A DNA stretch of 64,000 bases from Paramacrobiotus metropolitanus. Lineage: Eukaryota > Tardigrada > Eutardigrada > Parachela > Macrobiotidae. The DNA lies in NCBI RefSeq assembly GCF_019649055.1, contig NW_026570276.1, positions 682,001 to 746,000 of the forward strand. The letters run 5' to 3'. The number at the start of each line of letters is the position of its first letter. Within the stretch, counting starts at the first letter, position 1. The position numbers were made by a program, and so were the translations under genes. Below the pieces are notes generated by a model that did no database searches, was not told the DNA's origin, and saw only the letters and a program-made list of their open reading frames with translations. Below are positions 11,318 to 23,327 of the stretch, one piece after another.

Positions 11318-13419
11318 GACAATGTACAGTCTGTACTCGTTGCATTGGACAGAAAACCTTCCTCTCTATCTTACATGACTTTCATTGAGCATGTTCACAT
11401 CATGGTTGTCGGATACGCGAAAGGATGGTGCGGACGAATAAATGTCAAGTGTAGCGTTGTCCATAACAAAACCGGGTGCTAGTCACCCCTTTCAGTTTAA
11501 CTGCTAAAAATAACTAACCTATGGTTTGTGGTTTTAAAATTTAAACGTTCAGGCGCTAAAAAAAGTTTTTTTGCACTAGACTCCAAATCAATAAAAATCG
11601 AGTATACTTTACTTGAAGACTGCTGTCTCCCTCTAGGTTACACGTCATGCTAACTAAAATTTATCACAAAAGCGGATATCACCAATGGTTAACTCGGAAT
11701 CGAAAATCTCAGATCGCTCTCTGCGACCATTGCCACAAGATGCGCATACCACCACTGTGTCATTTCAAGGTATTCTTGTAAATAAACAATACCTACCCAG
11801 TTAAATATTTGCGCGGCAGTAAGCGGAATGCTGAATATTCATCCAGCATTAATAAATAACTTACTAACTTATAAACCGCTCCGCTCCACAGGAACAATTG
11901 GAGAATCGAGTCGACCAACCCAGGCGCTTTCTGCTAATCTGGATGAGATTCATAGAACGTCGAGATAAAATTCTCGTACTTTTAACGGACTGTTGATTCG
12001 GATTCAATCGCGCGGATAATTGGATTAAACCGGCCGTTACCGGCGACCGGGTTTAAGGCAAAACCATAAATTGCGCCTATCCGTAAAAAGTGAGGAGTAT
12101 CTAATTATGCCAACATTTTCACACTTTCTGATCAATATTTGTTGCTGTTCACATTTATTTTTCAGTTCTTTCCCGATCTGATTTCATTGATTTGGGCTTT
12201 GGGGTAATTTTGGACATTACAAATTTGCTCTAACACAATCATGAAATACCAGCTATGTACAGTATGTCCGATTAACTAGTACACCCCGCGCAAACTGCGC
12301 GGATTAAGTCAACGTTGGAATACTTACTACAAAACTGTGAAATCATTTTCATTACTGCAAAAACTGATTGTTGCAAAAAAATGAAGCGTAAAATAATTCA
12401 ATTTCACCGTCAAATACAGTAATGACAAAAGGACAATTAATCCAAGCTTCGTTTATACCCCACTGACAAATAACTACTCTCAGGCTCTCAGCTATCCATG
12501 ATTTCACAATTTTTATGTGTACATTTAAGTATTTCCGATGCGCAGACTGAAAAGAACCTTGGACATTAAAAATGTGAAATTTTTACTCCAAAAAGGTTTT
12601 GTTTTTTGAGCAGTTTTCTAAGAAATTCTTTTAGTTTTTACCTGAACAGCCACCAGTTGAACTTCGCTCATATATATCCCCAAAATTATTTGCGCCCATT
12701 CTGCACATTTTAAATTTCATTCCGGCCGCTAATAGTAGTCAGCTGATTCGCAACCGCTGTAGTCTTTGATCCACTTTCTGGTTATAGTAAGTACTTCCCA
12801 GTTAATAATCACAATGTCTTCAATCATAACTATTTTGAATGCGTAGTCGCTGTTGCATTGATAGTTCATACGCAAATTAAAATTATTTAAAATTTTATTG
12901 TAATTGTTGTGACATAAGATAGTATACTTTTAATTCGGCAATGGCCAGTTCACATAACAATAAGCTTGCGCTGGTAGAAACTAATTAAAATTATTGAAAG
13001 TTTAAACAGTAAAAACAGACTGCTGACTCTTCTTAATATAAGATAGTTAATCCATAGGCCCCAAATTAACCGTCAAGGAAATCTCATTGTCTTTTAGACA
13101 GCGTAAATACAATGCATAATCATTTTATAACCAAGCCTCACGTGCAATGCTTTCTAAAAAATGTTCTATACTCGTACCAAAGATTTCGAAAAATTTGCTC
13201 CCAGAAATGGCCAGATGAGATTCGGCAATTTAAAAACTACAGGAGAGATAGCCGTTTTAATGAATATTTGTTAGAAGCTGTAAATTACTATCAAGTTTGG
13301 ATTCTGGTAGTAATTTAAATCATCCGCTAACACAGTTTATCTCTTTTATATATAACAATATGTTATCAGAATGGAGCGAAATAGTGCATTCACATTAAGC
13401 AAACGCGGTACCCATAAAT
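11318..13419. other. AT-rich intergenic stretch
   Basis: Reading all frames shows no exon of either local gene family and no recognisable transposon protein; the few open frames are short. Nothing further can be supported. Confidence 0.3.
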
Positions 13420-13424
13420 ACTTT

Positions 13425-14115
13425 CATCCTCCAAGGAAGTGGCCTAGTACTTCTGCACATGGTGCGAAATCCGAGTACTTGCACTCCCGAACACCTTTTT
13501 GCATTAGCTTATGACATCATGTAGCCACATGATTTATATATACTGGCGCGAAAACCATTGGTGCGCGCAACATCCGGTACAAGAATTATGGCTTTCAGAA
13601 AATTCAAAAAAGTTCAAATGCATTCAGGAGTTCCAGATTCTCATTATGGACCGATCTTTCTCAAATTCAGCAGGAAATGCACTTAAGCATGAACATCGTT
13701 TTTACAGTGATCCTTTGTCCTAGCATGTCTTTCAGGTTTTAAAACGAATTTCAAAAATTTTAAAATGCATTTTAAAACTGAAAAAGTTTGAACCCTGATT
13801 CCGTGTAAGAACGATCTTCATCCTCATGTACGTTCTCATACAAAATTGGAAGATGGGTCCATAATGAGACTTTTGGGCCTTTGGGCACGTAAATGCGTTA
13901 AAACGTACGGGAATTTTCTTATACCCATAGCTCCCGAACCGGATGTTGGGCAAATAAACGGTTTTCACGCAAATGTATACAAATCTTTTGACTACACGCC
14001 GTTAAAATTGGCTATATGCCATAAGACATTTTTAGAAAGTTGTTTAGGAGTGCGAAAGCGAAAGTTTTCGGCATGCAGATCAAACTGGTACCATGTGCCG
14101 GGTCTCTTCCCTTCA
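13425..14115. repeat. Long imperfect foldback, arms about 300 bp
   Basis: The segment 13430-13730 is the imperfect reverse complement of about 13790-14110. Matching cores include GGTCCATAATGAGA, GAATTTTCTTATACCCATA-like, ACCGGATGTTG, GGTTTTC and ACCATGTGC, in mirrored order around a centre near 13760. Arm identity is roughly 70-75% by eye. It is an old foldback element or an inverted duplication that could fold into a long hairpin RNA. The 124-codon open frame 13846-14220 is largely the right arm and is not supported as a gene. Confidence 0.55.
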
Positions 14116-14722
14116 GATGCTTTCTTTCACTCGCCGATCAGGTTACAAAAGTGCAGTACGAACATTAATAATAGGGTTTTCCATTGTTTTTTTTTTATGG
14201 TGGACTCGCACCCTGACTGAACAGAATACTCTGGCATGATTCATAATTATCTTTGTAGGGTTGTTCCATTACAGTACGAACTTTAAAAGCACATTCCACA
14301 TCTGTTTTTTTCGTTTGTTACAAACGGGACATTTGAGAAATGTGCTTAATGCCTCAAACTGTTTAGAGTTCAGTGTTAAAGCTGACAATTGTTAATTTTC
14401 TGTAGAGGCTTTTGAGAATACTTCTATTGTCGTTTCTGGCCACTCACATGCCACAATACAGTTTCCTTAACGCTATTTCTTCTATTAAGACAACTTATTG
14501 TCGATTTGAATTTCGGGTTTCGGGTTTGAATTTCGGGTTGCACAATCGTCACTCAGTCTTGCCAGAGTTTAAGCCGTTATGTAAATGGCGTACTGTTTTC
14601 AAATAACACGCATTAATATTGATCACAGTTGCACGTGCTGTCCAGCGTGAAGCTAAATAAAGTGCACAAAATAAATTTGCAGATCGGATATCGAAGTAAT
14701 TAACATTTTTTGTATTATCGCA

Positions 14723-17700
14723 TTAGCGATTCTCTTGTGGGCACAGAAAACAGTCCTTTCTCTTGTTCCAAATCGCGCAGCCGATGCCGAGAAATAACAC
14801 ACCAAATCCGCAGTCGATAACGATGCCGACGATTTCACCACTGTTCAGCCCTAGTAATTTCCACAAAAAACCCATAAAATACTGACATTAGTGCATCAAG
14901 AATAGTATTCAGAGATGTACCATTAAAAAAGTATGGTATGCAAAAAATAGCAATTTCTGTATTCTGGTCGAACACAAAGTTCTTCCGAAGAAAAACGGAG
15001 AAGCAGGCCTTCAATGTGACACAACAGCACAATACACAATCTGAGATACTGAGCAGTAACCAGTTTTTGTCGACCAAAGAATTTATGGCTTCTATATTGC
15101 ATTTTCCACCCCGCTTTTTGTTCTTCGTCTTTAATGATTTTTAATACCTATCGTTTGCGTTATAGGAGGTAGTATGCATAGGAGGTAGTATGGGACGGAA
15201 ACTCAATCTACTACACTCTGGCTATAGCTGTAGGTGTTATTTACTACAGTAGCAAGCATCAACTAGTGCAGACATCTCGTACCGCAAGCACCGAAACCGG
15301 TAGCTGGATTGAGAGCAGCAGTGTCGAAGTAATCGCTGGGACACGTCAGGCGATCCTCGTCACTGCAGGCCAGGTCTTCGTGAATGTAACCGTCCAGCGC
15401 TGCACACCGTACTCCAGTCGGACTATTGTTATCTGCACAAGTGATGTTGTTCATACTCATCACCCATCAGTACTTCAGCAACCAGCCTTAAAAATGGCAA
15501 AATATGCTTTACGAAACGTAGGGGAGCGTAAAAGTTTCTTTAAAAAAAATTAAACAAAACTCAAATCAAAACTCAAATCAAAACTTACAAGTTTTTACAA
15601 TTGAGAGATACTGGTTCCATACTTAAATAAATTTACTATATGACACGTTTGAGCGCATTTAATGCGCACAACGTGTCTGATGGTTAATGGTGATTTGACT
15701 GATTTCGTCGAGGTTTAATTCTACGAAGGCGCCTTAAACCTCTACGAAATCACCATCAAACCGGCCCACTGCAGGCACACAGAGTGCTTGCGTGGACACA
15801 TGGTTATATGCAAGATATGCTTTAAAAATAGGTATATGTATTCGTAGCATGAACAGAATAAGTTTTTAACCGACGGAATTTGAATGCGGAAGCACTAACA
15901 CATCACATTCCTTCGGAATAGCGCACCGATCAATACGACATAGTCGATCTCCAGCTCATATCTGTAGTACTCGGAAATGGCTCCATCGCCAAAGTATGTA
16001 ATTTTCAGCTGCGTCTTGTTAGAACTGACGCGGGTTTTCAGCTGAGCCACGGAGGAGGGGTAGCTATTAGAGAAACTACGGCCGCCAGGGACGCGCTTCA
16101 CCAGTGTCCAGGCTTGCTTGTTGTCCGTCCGGAGGATTTGCAGTTCGGCACCCTCGGAAATAACCGATTTCCTGCCAATTCGTACTTTATACAAAAAATA
16201 TGTCGTTTAGTCTGCAGTGTTTACGGTGTCAATTAAGAATCATTTTAATTAGTTTCTAACAGCGCACAGCTTATGTATCCACGTATTTCGGATTCCCTCA
16301 GGTTTTGGTCACTTTGGGTACTTGTTTGGACACATTTCTTCAGCTGGTTATACCTGCGGTCTATTTCTTACATACACAGAATTTATTTGACAAAAACGTT
16401 TACGAACGTTAACAACCAGATATTGCACAGTGTACGGTTACGTCTTACGAGTCTATCATATTCTGCAGCGAGCATAAATGTATTTGTGGAAGTATGGTTG
16501 ATAAGTTCGGCCGGCATGGACTGTCTTGTAAAAGAAGCAAAGGAAGGATTCCACGACACGAACACCTGAATGATATTACGCAAAGAGCGATCGGTTCAGC
16601 AAAGATTTCATCCATCCGCGAGCCCACGGGTCTAAATCGAAAGAATGGTAAGCGGCCGGATGGATTAACTCATTATCCGCGGAAAAACGGCAAAGCTTTG
16701 GTGTGGGACGTTACTGTGGCCGATACGTTTGCACAGACTTATATTGGTCAGACATCCGATCATGCTAGTGCTGCAGCAGAAGTGGCTGAACACCGGAAGT
16801 GCAACAAGTATGCTGACTTGGCGGACCGGTACATTTTCCAACCCGTCGCGTTAGAAACAACGGGAAGTTGCGGACCTCTCACCATGGATTTTATTAATGA
16901 GCTGGCCAGACGCATCAGAGAGCAGACTGGTGAAATTCGCGCAAAGTATTTTTTATTACAACGTTTTAGCATTGAAATTCAGCGTGGTAATGCTGCTTGT
17001 GTCTTGGGAACTGTAGAGAAGCAGCATGAGCTGGATGGTTTATTTTTAGTTTGTGTATTTGTTTTAGTTTAGTTTTAGTTTTTTAGAAGCAGCATGAGCT
17101 GGGTGGTTTATTTTTAGTTTATTTTAGTTTATTTTTAGTTTGTATACTGACTTTCTTGAATTATTCATAGTACAGACATAAGAATCAGTACCTTAACCGC
17201 TAAGTACGCCACAACGGCGTGAAGGCATGTAGAACGGCGCCACAGTCTGGCGGTCCAAGAAAACGTCTGTCGTAAATATTGCCTACCCAGTTTTTTAGTT
17301 CTATTCGATTTTGTGAACCACCCAAACCGTACATTTGGGGGCGGACGGTTTTACCAGAGGGTTTGTGGAAGTACAGTTTTGGGGGCGAATGGTTTGGCCG
17401 GTACCATGCGCGAGCGTCGGTTTGATTTCCAGTAGGGGGCCACATGGATGGTGACCGGTAAACAGTTAACGAAAACTTTTACCAAGAGTGACCGAAATAT
17501 TTGAAAGAAAGATGTTCATAAAATAAATAATGTCTGGTTAGCGATGTATTGGTTAATATTGAGTATTGACTGACTTGATATTCATATACCACGTGGGAAC
17601 CGTGTGGCAGTTGCGGCCGGCAATGGTCGTGACGATATTGACGGTACAATTTCCTGTCGGCAGTTTGCTGTAGCGCATTGTCCCAACTGCTATGGAATAC

Positions 17701-18232
17701 ATGGCTATGGGACAGCCGAGCTCCACGGTCTGACCACACTTACGGCCCATCTCAACTATACGCAAAATCGGAAATCCCACTTTAATATTGCATGATACTA
17801 AAAAGTGCGCTAGCGACAAGTTCCAAATTTAATTATGAACGCACATTGTTGTTGGTGACACCGTTATTTTAGTTCTTTTTTCACAGGGTAAAATTGACCC
17901 TTTATAAACATTCTATGAACTGGATGCAAGGTTCAAAAACTAAAGTTTCTATAGTGGAGCTACCACACACGTCCTAAAGCGTCGGTTTTTACGAGCTTTT
18001 CTCATGCGTGGTGGCCTTTCTCATCTTGCAGTAGGCTTCTATTGCAAATGCGTAAGTAGGCATTCATATACACCGGTTATAAAGGTTTTACTTTACCACA
18101 GCATACGTAATTTTAAATTTCGTAGAGAAACTAGGAAAAAGCACGCTTACTGGTATCCATTGGATATGCTGCGCTCATTCCGGTGGAGAAAATAATTGCA
18201 ACAGCAGATACGAGCATCACTAAGCGCTCCAT
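14723..18232 (-). CDS. Gene H: CUB-like single-pass membrane protein, 5 exons, 261 aa
   Basis: Minus-strand exons 18232-18151, 17755-17575, 16171-15927, 15432-15283 and 14850-14723 join in frame with GT-AG introns. Exon 1 encodes a signal peptide (MERLVMLVSAVAIIFSTGMS). Exon 2 has GRKCGQTVELGCP and NCHTVPTWYMNI. Exon 3 has AELQILRTDNK, VPGGRSF and YELEIDYV. Exon 4 has RCAALDG and DEDRLTCPSDYFDT. Exon 5 gives a hydrophobic helix (GVLFLGIGCAI) and the tail NKRKDCFLCPQENR. It is the inverted paralogue of gene G, and four of five exons have identical lengths. Its introns host a retroelement fragment and strong hairpins. It is predicted to be a type I membrane protein; role unknown. Confidence 0.75.
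15639..15763. repeat. Two strong hairpins in intron 3 of gene H
   Basis: The first hairpin (about 15639-15675) pairs GACACGTT with AACGTGTC around the inner core GCGCATTTAATGCGC. The second (about 15683-15763) pairs GGTGATTT...GAGGTTTAA with TTAAACCTC...AAATCACC. They probably mark a small MITE-like insertion; no protein is encoded. Confidence 0.5.
16440..17060 (+). pseudogene. Retroelement ORF C-terminal fragment inside intron of gene H
   Basis: The plus-strand frame reads KFGRHGLSCKRSKGRIPRH, then a KRPDGLTH block, VWDVTVADTFAQTY, a central helix region and FSIEIQRGNAACVLGT. This order is well known at the C-terminus of reverse-transcriptase proteins of invertebrate retroelements and includes a WDVTVADT motif that could be nuclease-like. 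No reverse transcriptase is present upstream, so it is a 5'-truncated copy. It lies antisense within intron 2 (16172-17574) of gene H. Its tail runs into T-rich tandem repeats. Confidence 0.65.
17040..17150. repeat. TTTTAGTTTA-type tandem repeat
   Basis: Short T-rich units of the TTTTAGTTTA type are repeated, and a segment starting GAAGCAGCATGAGCTG occurs twice (near 17020 and 17083). This is the tail of the retroelement fragment, probably expanded by slippage. Confidence 0.6.
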
Positions 18233-19485
18233 GTTGCGCACAAACCCCGATGTCAGTCAACTGGAAAATGCTGGAAATGGCTGAGCTGCAGAAGATAGCT
18301 GGTATTGCAGACGTTTTGCTTATAGTTTTGCTTTATTTTTTAAGGGAAAAGACCAGTTTAGTATTCAGAGAAGCTGAATATCTGATTGCAAAAACACACT
18401 TTATTTACTTTTCAATTAATGCAGCACTGACAATGGCCAGTCAGTAAATAATATGAACTGAAGTATCTGTAGGTAATTTCAGTTCTTCGGAAAATGCTGT
18501 TGACATGAAGACATACAACAACCCACAAGCTAAATAAATAAAATCACACAGTAATTACGGCATTGGACCATGCTGTGATATGCGGCCTACAGAATCAACC
18601 AGTTCAATAAATAAAATGGTACTGTACTGTAATTTCAGCCCACACCAACATCCTGTGGCATGCGGCCATACACGGTCAACGTATTACTGGAAGTAAACAG
18701 CGTGTATGTAATTAATCGGAATATGAAAGCATTAAATAGTCTGTCAAGGTCGAGAAAGCAGTGCTTGAAGCGCCGCGGGAGCGGCTCCAGTGCTACGCAT
18801 GGATTTTGTACCAGCCCGCCTCGCGGCATGAAGCCGCTGGGGTCCGTACCGTGATAAAGTGGCCGGAAACTGAGCAGACAAGTGCGGCAAACATGCCTAC
18901 ATGAAAACCGTCAACCTATCTACTCGAAGGTCATCCTGCTGGATGTTATCTATCATCAGAAGAATTTGGGCCCGCATACCAAGGAACCATATTTCAAATG
19001 TGCCCAGTGCCCACTCCATGATGGCGTGTAACTTCGGTGTAAGAGAGGCTGCTTGTTATGAAACAACTGATCTGGTACCAGCTGCGCTCTCCGTAGCCCT
19101 GCATAGGCAGATGTAAAACTGAACGATGTAGTCATTAATCGGAACTTTAGCTGACGGATAGCAAGTGAGCTCTCGAAGTCTCGATTAAATTCTTTTTCTC
19201 GAGTACAAAACGTTTTCCTGACGTAATGGTTTTCCACTGTTGAAGTGGCTTCGTATGATGTATTGCAACTTGGTTATTGCAGCCAGTAAATACTAAATAG
19301 CTAGCGACTGCTAGCTAGAGAATAGTAAATAGCTAGTGAATAGCTAGTGAATAGCTCGTGATAGTTGGTGACTGCTTAATACGAAGCTTGTGCTTGCTCA
19401 GAATGTCGATTACGCTTAAACTAGTGATGGTCGATGACCACATTCTTCCACGAGCGCAAGCTCCAGTACCACTGAGAAGCACACT
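18233..19485. other. Spacer upstream of gene H
   Basis: The promoter of gene H should lie near 18233-18500. A minus-strand open frame around 18956-19100 holds a hydrophobic segment (EWALGTFEIWFLGM) but no recognised family or splice partner. Nothing else is supportable. Confidence 0.25.
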
Positions 19486-19489
19486 CGTT

Positions 19490-19590
19490 GTGGCTAGATG
19501 GATAAACGTTCGGGTTTTGAAAGATAGTCTACATCGAGCGCGGTTTGGACTTAGATGGGTGACCACTCTGAGTTCAGGCTGCGAGTGCAC
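19490..19590 (+). repeat. 5S-rRNA-like stretch (pseudogene or 5S-derived SINE)
   Basis: Around 19535-19575 the sequence GCGCGGTTTGGACTTAGATG, continuing with GGTGACC, closely resembles the 3' half of animal 5S rRNA (box C and following), and the bases before it align loosely with the A-box side. The 5' half is degenerate, so this is not a functional gene. A SINE3-type element is possible. Confidence 0.35.
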
Positions 19591-19897
19591 GGCCCGCAAG
19601 GCCTGTGTGCGAAGTGCTTGGCTGAGGCAGCAATACCACCAAGGAGACGGGCACGGGAGATGGAGGATCACAATACCACCCTGGCTACTCAGTAACGGCT
19701 TGGACTGAAAGGCCTGTGATGTCCGCAGCACCAATCGTGCCAAATGGAAGTAGACAGGGAGATCAGTCGAAGCAGAGGATTGGCGCCTTCCCTAGAGATG
19801 TGCTTGCTGTCTACCTGTTTAGAATTCTCTTAGTCTGGTTCTGTTGAACGTCTTGCTCTGCCCGAGCCGGTTAGCGCCGATGCGCGTTAAAATGGCC

Positions 19898-20312
19898 CAC
19901 GCTCAAGCTCTGACTCTGACTCTGACTCTGACCGCTCAAGCTCTGACTCTGACCGCTCAAACTCTGACTCTGACCGCTCAAAGTCTGACTCTGACTGTCC
20001 AAACCTAAGAAAATCCTAAGAAACCCAAGAGACATAAGGAAAATCTAAGAAACCTAAGAAACCTAAGAAAACCTAAGAAACCTAAGAAACCTAAGAAAAC
20101 CTAAGAAACCTAAGAATCCTAAGAAACCTAAGAAACCTAAGAAACCTAAGAAACCTAAGAAAACCTAGGAGAACCCCTAAGAAAAACCCTAAGAAACCTA
20201 AGAAACCCTCAGAATCAGGGTCAGACTTTTAGTAGTCAGAGTCAGACTTTGAGCGGTCAGAGTCAGACTTTGAGTAGTCAGAATCAGAGTCAGAGTCAGA
20301 GTTTGAGTCTGG
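19898..20312. repeat. Foldback of CTCTGACTCTGA repeats around a CCTAAGAAA array
   Basis: The left flank (19898-19995) consists of GCTCAAGCTCTGACTCTGAC-type units. The right flank (20208-20312) is the reverse complement of such units (GGTCAGAGTCAGACTTTGAG type). The centre, about 20008-20210, is an irregular tandem array of CCTAAGAAA. The whole could fold into a large hairpin. In translation the right flank reads as SDSDSD; this is not evidence of a gene. Confidence 0.7.
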
Positions 20313-21332
20313 GCCCGTTAAAATAAAGCTGGCGCTCGCGTTTGCGAGCTGCTGCATACGATCTGTCTGTGGCAGTTTTATAGCCTCCATTGTAACTCTG
20401 CGTGAATGAATTACCGTACTTTGCACAGAATGTTCTGTCTGTCACCTGATTAATGCATTGCTGAACATGTAAACCGAGCCGTTTTCGAAACAACTAGCCG
20501 AATAAAGCAATAGCAAAGTACGGCTGTGTTTTTTTTTTCTGAACTTGTGGAACTGGAAGAGTGTTACGTACGCTCTTCGTGGCGTCAGGCAAATTTTATG
20601 CTCTTGACGAAGACTTAATAGCAGCATCTCGCTGCGCTCGATGCAAACTATTGCTTATGTTAAAGTTTTAAACATGTTGCCTCGAATTTATTTTCTTCGA
20701 TTTCTCAATTTTTCTAGGTTGTCTCAACTTTTCTTAAGGTTTTTATAAGTTTATATAGGGTAGGTTATTTCTCACGGTTTTGCAGAGTATTTAGTTTATA
20801 GAATATTTTCTTAGTTTATCTGGGTTTTAACTTTGGTGTCTTTCGATTGCTCTAAGGTTAATTGTTGGTTATTCTTATGTTTTTTAGTCCATACAGAAGG
20901 TTCCCTTTATTTTATTTCTTGGATTGCGCCGCTGTTCCAGGGAATTAAAAATTATTTGGAAGTGTTTTGCAAATAGCGTAAGAGCGACTGTTTTCGCCGT
21001 GCATGCTGCGGCGAAATTGCCTGAGATCTATTTTGCTGCACAGTTGTACATGCCATTATTGTTACAATGCGGCAAAATAAGCTGTCGTCTTGAACTGTGT
21101 CTTCTCTGCAATGAACAGAAGATACAATTATTTAGCCAAAGGCTGGAGGAATTACCAAAGAGCTTGAAGGAAAATTTTGCTACAAATAACAGCAACGGGC
21201 CACGGCAGAATAAATCAAGAGAATTGTGGCTGTTAGCATTTTGGCTGCGACCACTGATTTTTCCCGCTGGACGTGAACACAGCTCTTGTCCTCACCGCTG
21301 CGGTTTGGTATTTTCGATTTAGGGACAGCATC
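20313..21332. other. Spacer upstream of GPCR C
   Basis: T-rich to about 20900, then mixed. An open frame at 20924-21322 has no recognisable domain and overlaps the first exon of pseudogene C, so I do not call it a gene. Confidence 0.25.
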
Positions 21333-21939
21333 ATGGACAATGCCACCGTTGAGTTGTCTCTTCCCATTTTGCCTTTTGTGGTTAATGGTTCTGGCTGGCA
21401 TCTGAATACGAGCACCAACGTCAGGAATCTGAGCTGGTTCGGTGAAGGTGGAGATAGACATAATTTGAGTTACCATGCCTCAGCTGTTCCGAGGCTGTGT
21501 ACAGTCACTCAAATCCACGAAGCCTATCGAGCTTGTCGTGTTGTGTATTTTTGCCTGCTGATTCTGTGCACCGTGGGGAACGGGCTGAATTTATATGTAC
21601 TTTTACGTAGTATTTCCACATGGAAGACATCCGCGTGCCATTACATGATCGGCACCGCCGTGGCTGATTTGCTAGCATTGTAAGTAACTTAAAGTAAGTA
21701 CACCAAGATGACGATATAATTTTTTTTCAATTAGAAATCACATAACTGCGGCGTCATGTCATATAATTTTGCTAAAACAAACTAAACCAGTAATCACAGA
21801 AACTTTACAAACGCTGTTGCTAAATATTTTGACTGCACTGGAATAAATCACGTGTGCTGATTATCTATGTATAGATGGTTTGGTCAAATCGAGTTTTTAT
21901 CTGTGGAGAATCTTGCCATGCATCTTCCTTGGACCATTC

Positions 21940-22562
21940 AAATCCACGTATTCGCGTGGACTACGCGAATACCAGATTATCCACTGGACCAGTTCGGAGC
22001 GTCGTACCGTGAATTCGCTCATGACCATCCTGACATAAGCGTGCGCGATGCATTAAAGGTACTACTGAGCACCAGTTTTTTTAATATGCGTTACAATCTC
22101 TTTGTTTCTAGATTTCGGTTAACCGACCTTTGTGGAAGCCACTTAGTGTTGCCCTAGCCCGTTTAATTGCTGCTACGCCTCACTCTTGTGATGTGGAAAG
22201 GCTCATTTCAATTTATTCTTTGCTGAAAACAGATCTGCGGGCAAGTTTGGGCGCGGAAGTAATCAGAAACTGCATGTATGTAAACACTAATATGGGAACT
22301 GTAGCGGACTTCAATGTCAGGCCGGCAATTGCTTTATGGATAACCGATAAGGAAAGGCGCATGCGTATGGAACCTCCTAAACTGAATAGCGAGTGGTATC
22401 GTGGTGTGTTCAGTGATGCAGCTGATGTAACAGACTCGGATGAAGAAAAATAAAGGAGAAATAGTTGTGTTTATATTTCATATTAAGACAAGCCACCCCT
22501 CCCAGGCGCCCCCCCAGGGGGGGCCGGGGGCAGTGTGTAGTATTAAAATCCCACTATTTTAG
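21940..22562 (+). mobile_element. hAT transposase remnant within exon 2 of GPCR C
   Basis: Coding exons end at 22058 (donor GTACTA) and resume at 22112 (acceptor TTTCTAG), terminating at 22453. The second exon reads SVALARLIAATPHSCDVERL, then ISIYSLLKTDLRASLG and VIRNCMYVNTNM. That is the hAT-family C-terminal dimerisation domain, with the typical VERLFS-like and K.R..L positions. The catalytic part upstream is missing or reduced to a short stub. A GC-rich palindromic run (22505-22530) follows. The outer borders are estimated from where GPCR homology stops and resumes. Confidence 0.65.
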
Positions 22563-22719
22563 GCTCTGCGCGTGGTTTTGTGATTCTGCGATGAGCCTAT
22601 CCGATTGGTAAGCTTAAGTGTGTCATTTGTCGCACTATGTATCATAATGTATGATAATGTCGTGCCTGAAAACAGGGTTGCACAGTCTGTTAATTTCCAT
22701 ACGTATTACCAGGATCCTG

Positions 22720-22785
22720 GTAGTCTATAGATGAATCTGATTACGTGTGCTGATTGTCTATAGATGGTCAGACAATCAGCACACG
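22720..22785. other. 66-bp snap-back insertion in exon 3 of GPCR C
   Basis: The pentamer GTAGT occurs at both edges (22720 and 22786). The insert contains CGTGTGCTGATTGTCT and, ten bases on, its exact reverse complement. A similar CGTGTGCTGATTATCTATG lies at the 3' end of intron 1 (about 21851). It looks like templated fill-in at a repaired break. Confidence 0.6.
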
Positions 22786-23327
22786 GTAGTATTCTCGTGG
22801 GAACGGCTGCTTGTGATCGTGAGTCCTTTTCGAATTGGAGTTCTGCAACAAGTTGTGGTAGCGCGAATTATTATTGTCGTTCTCGTCATTCTGGCGTTGG
22901 CTTGCAACACACTTGACTTCCTTCGCGGTTATCTGTTCTTTACGTACAATACGTACAAAGCCATTCTAGCGACGTTTAGATGGTTTCGTGCATGGAACGA
23001 AGTAGACACATACGGACTGGTACGTACAGGTGCTCTTGGATAAGTGGTAAAGTCACCAAATTGCAAAAAGAAGTTTCCCCATCGAAACATTGCATGACAA
23101 GCTCCCACAGTCGACTGAAAAATTTCTTGTTTGTTTGAATGATATCCCCCTAAATTTTCATTTCACTTTTAAAGTTTCGTGTTAACCAAAAAAAAGGCCT
23201 TAACCGGTGCTTTATTTGCAGTTTGCCGCGAGAATTCTAGCATTTTTGCTGATTCTCATTCCCAGTGTAATCCTGATTGTCTTCCTGGCAAAACAACGGT
23301 CTCAGTTCGAGGAAATGCGCCGCTTGT

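Noticed and set aside
13846-14220. 124-codon open frame as a gene
   Set aside because: Most of it is one arm of the long foldback; no splice partner or domain.
20008-20210. CCTAAGAAA array as telomeric repeat or CRISPR
   Set aside because: Units are irregular 9-10-mers without spacers; the TTAGG inside the reverse complement is not in a regular telomeric period, and the genome is eukaryotic.
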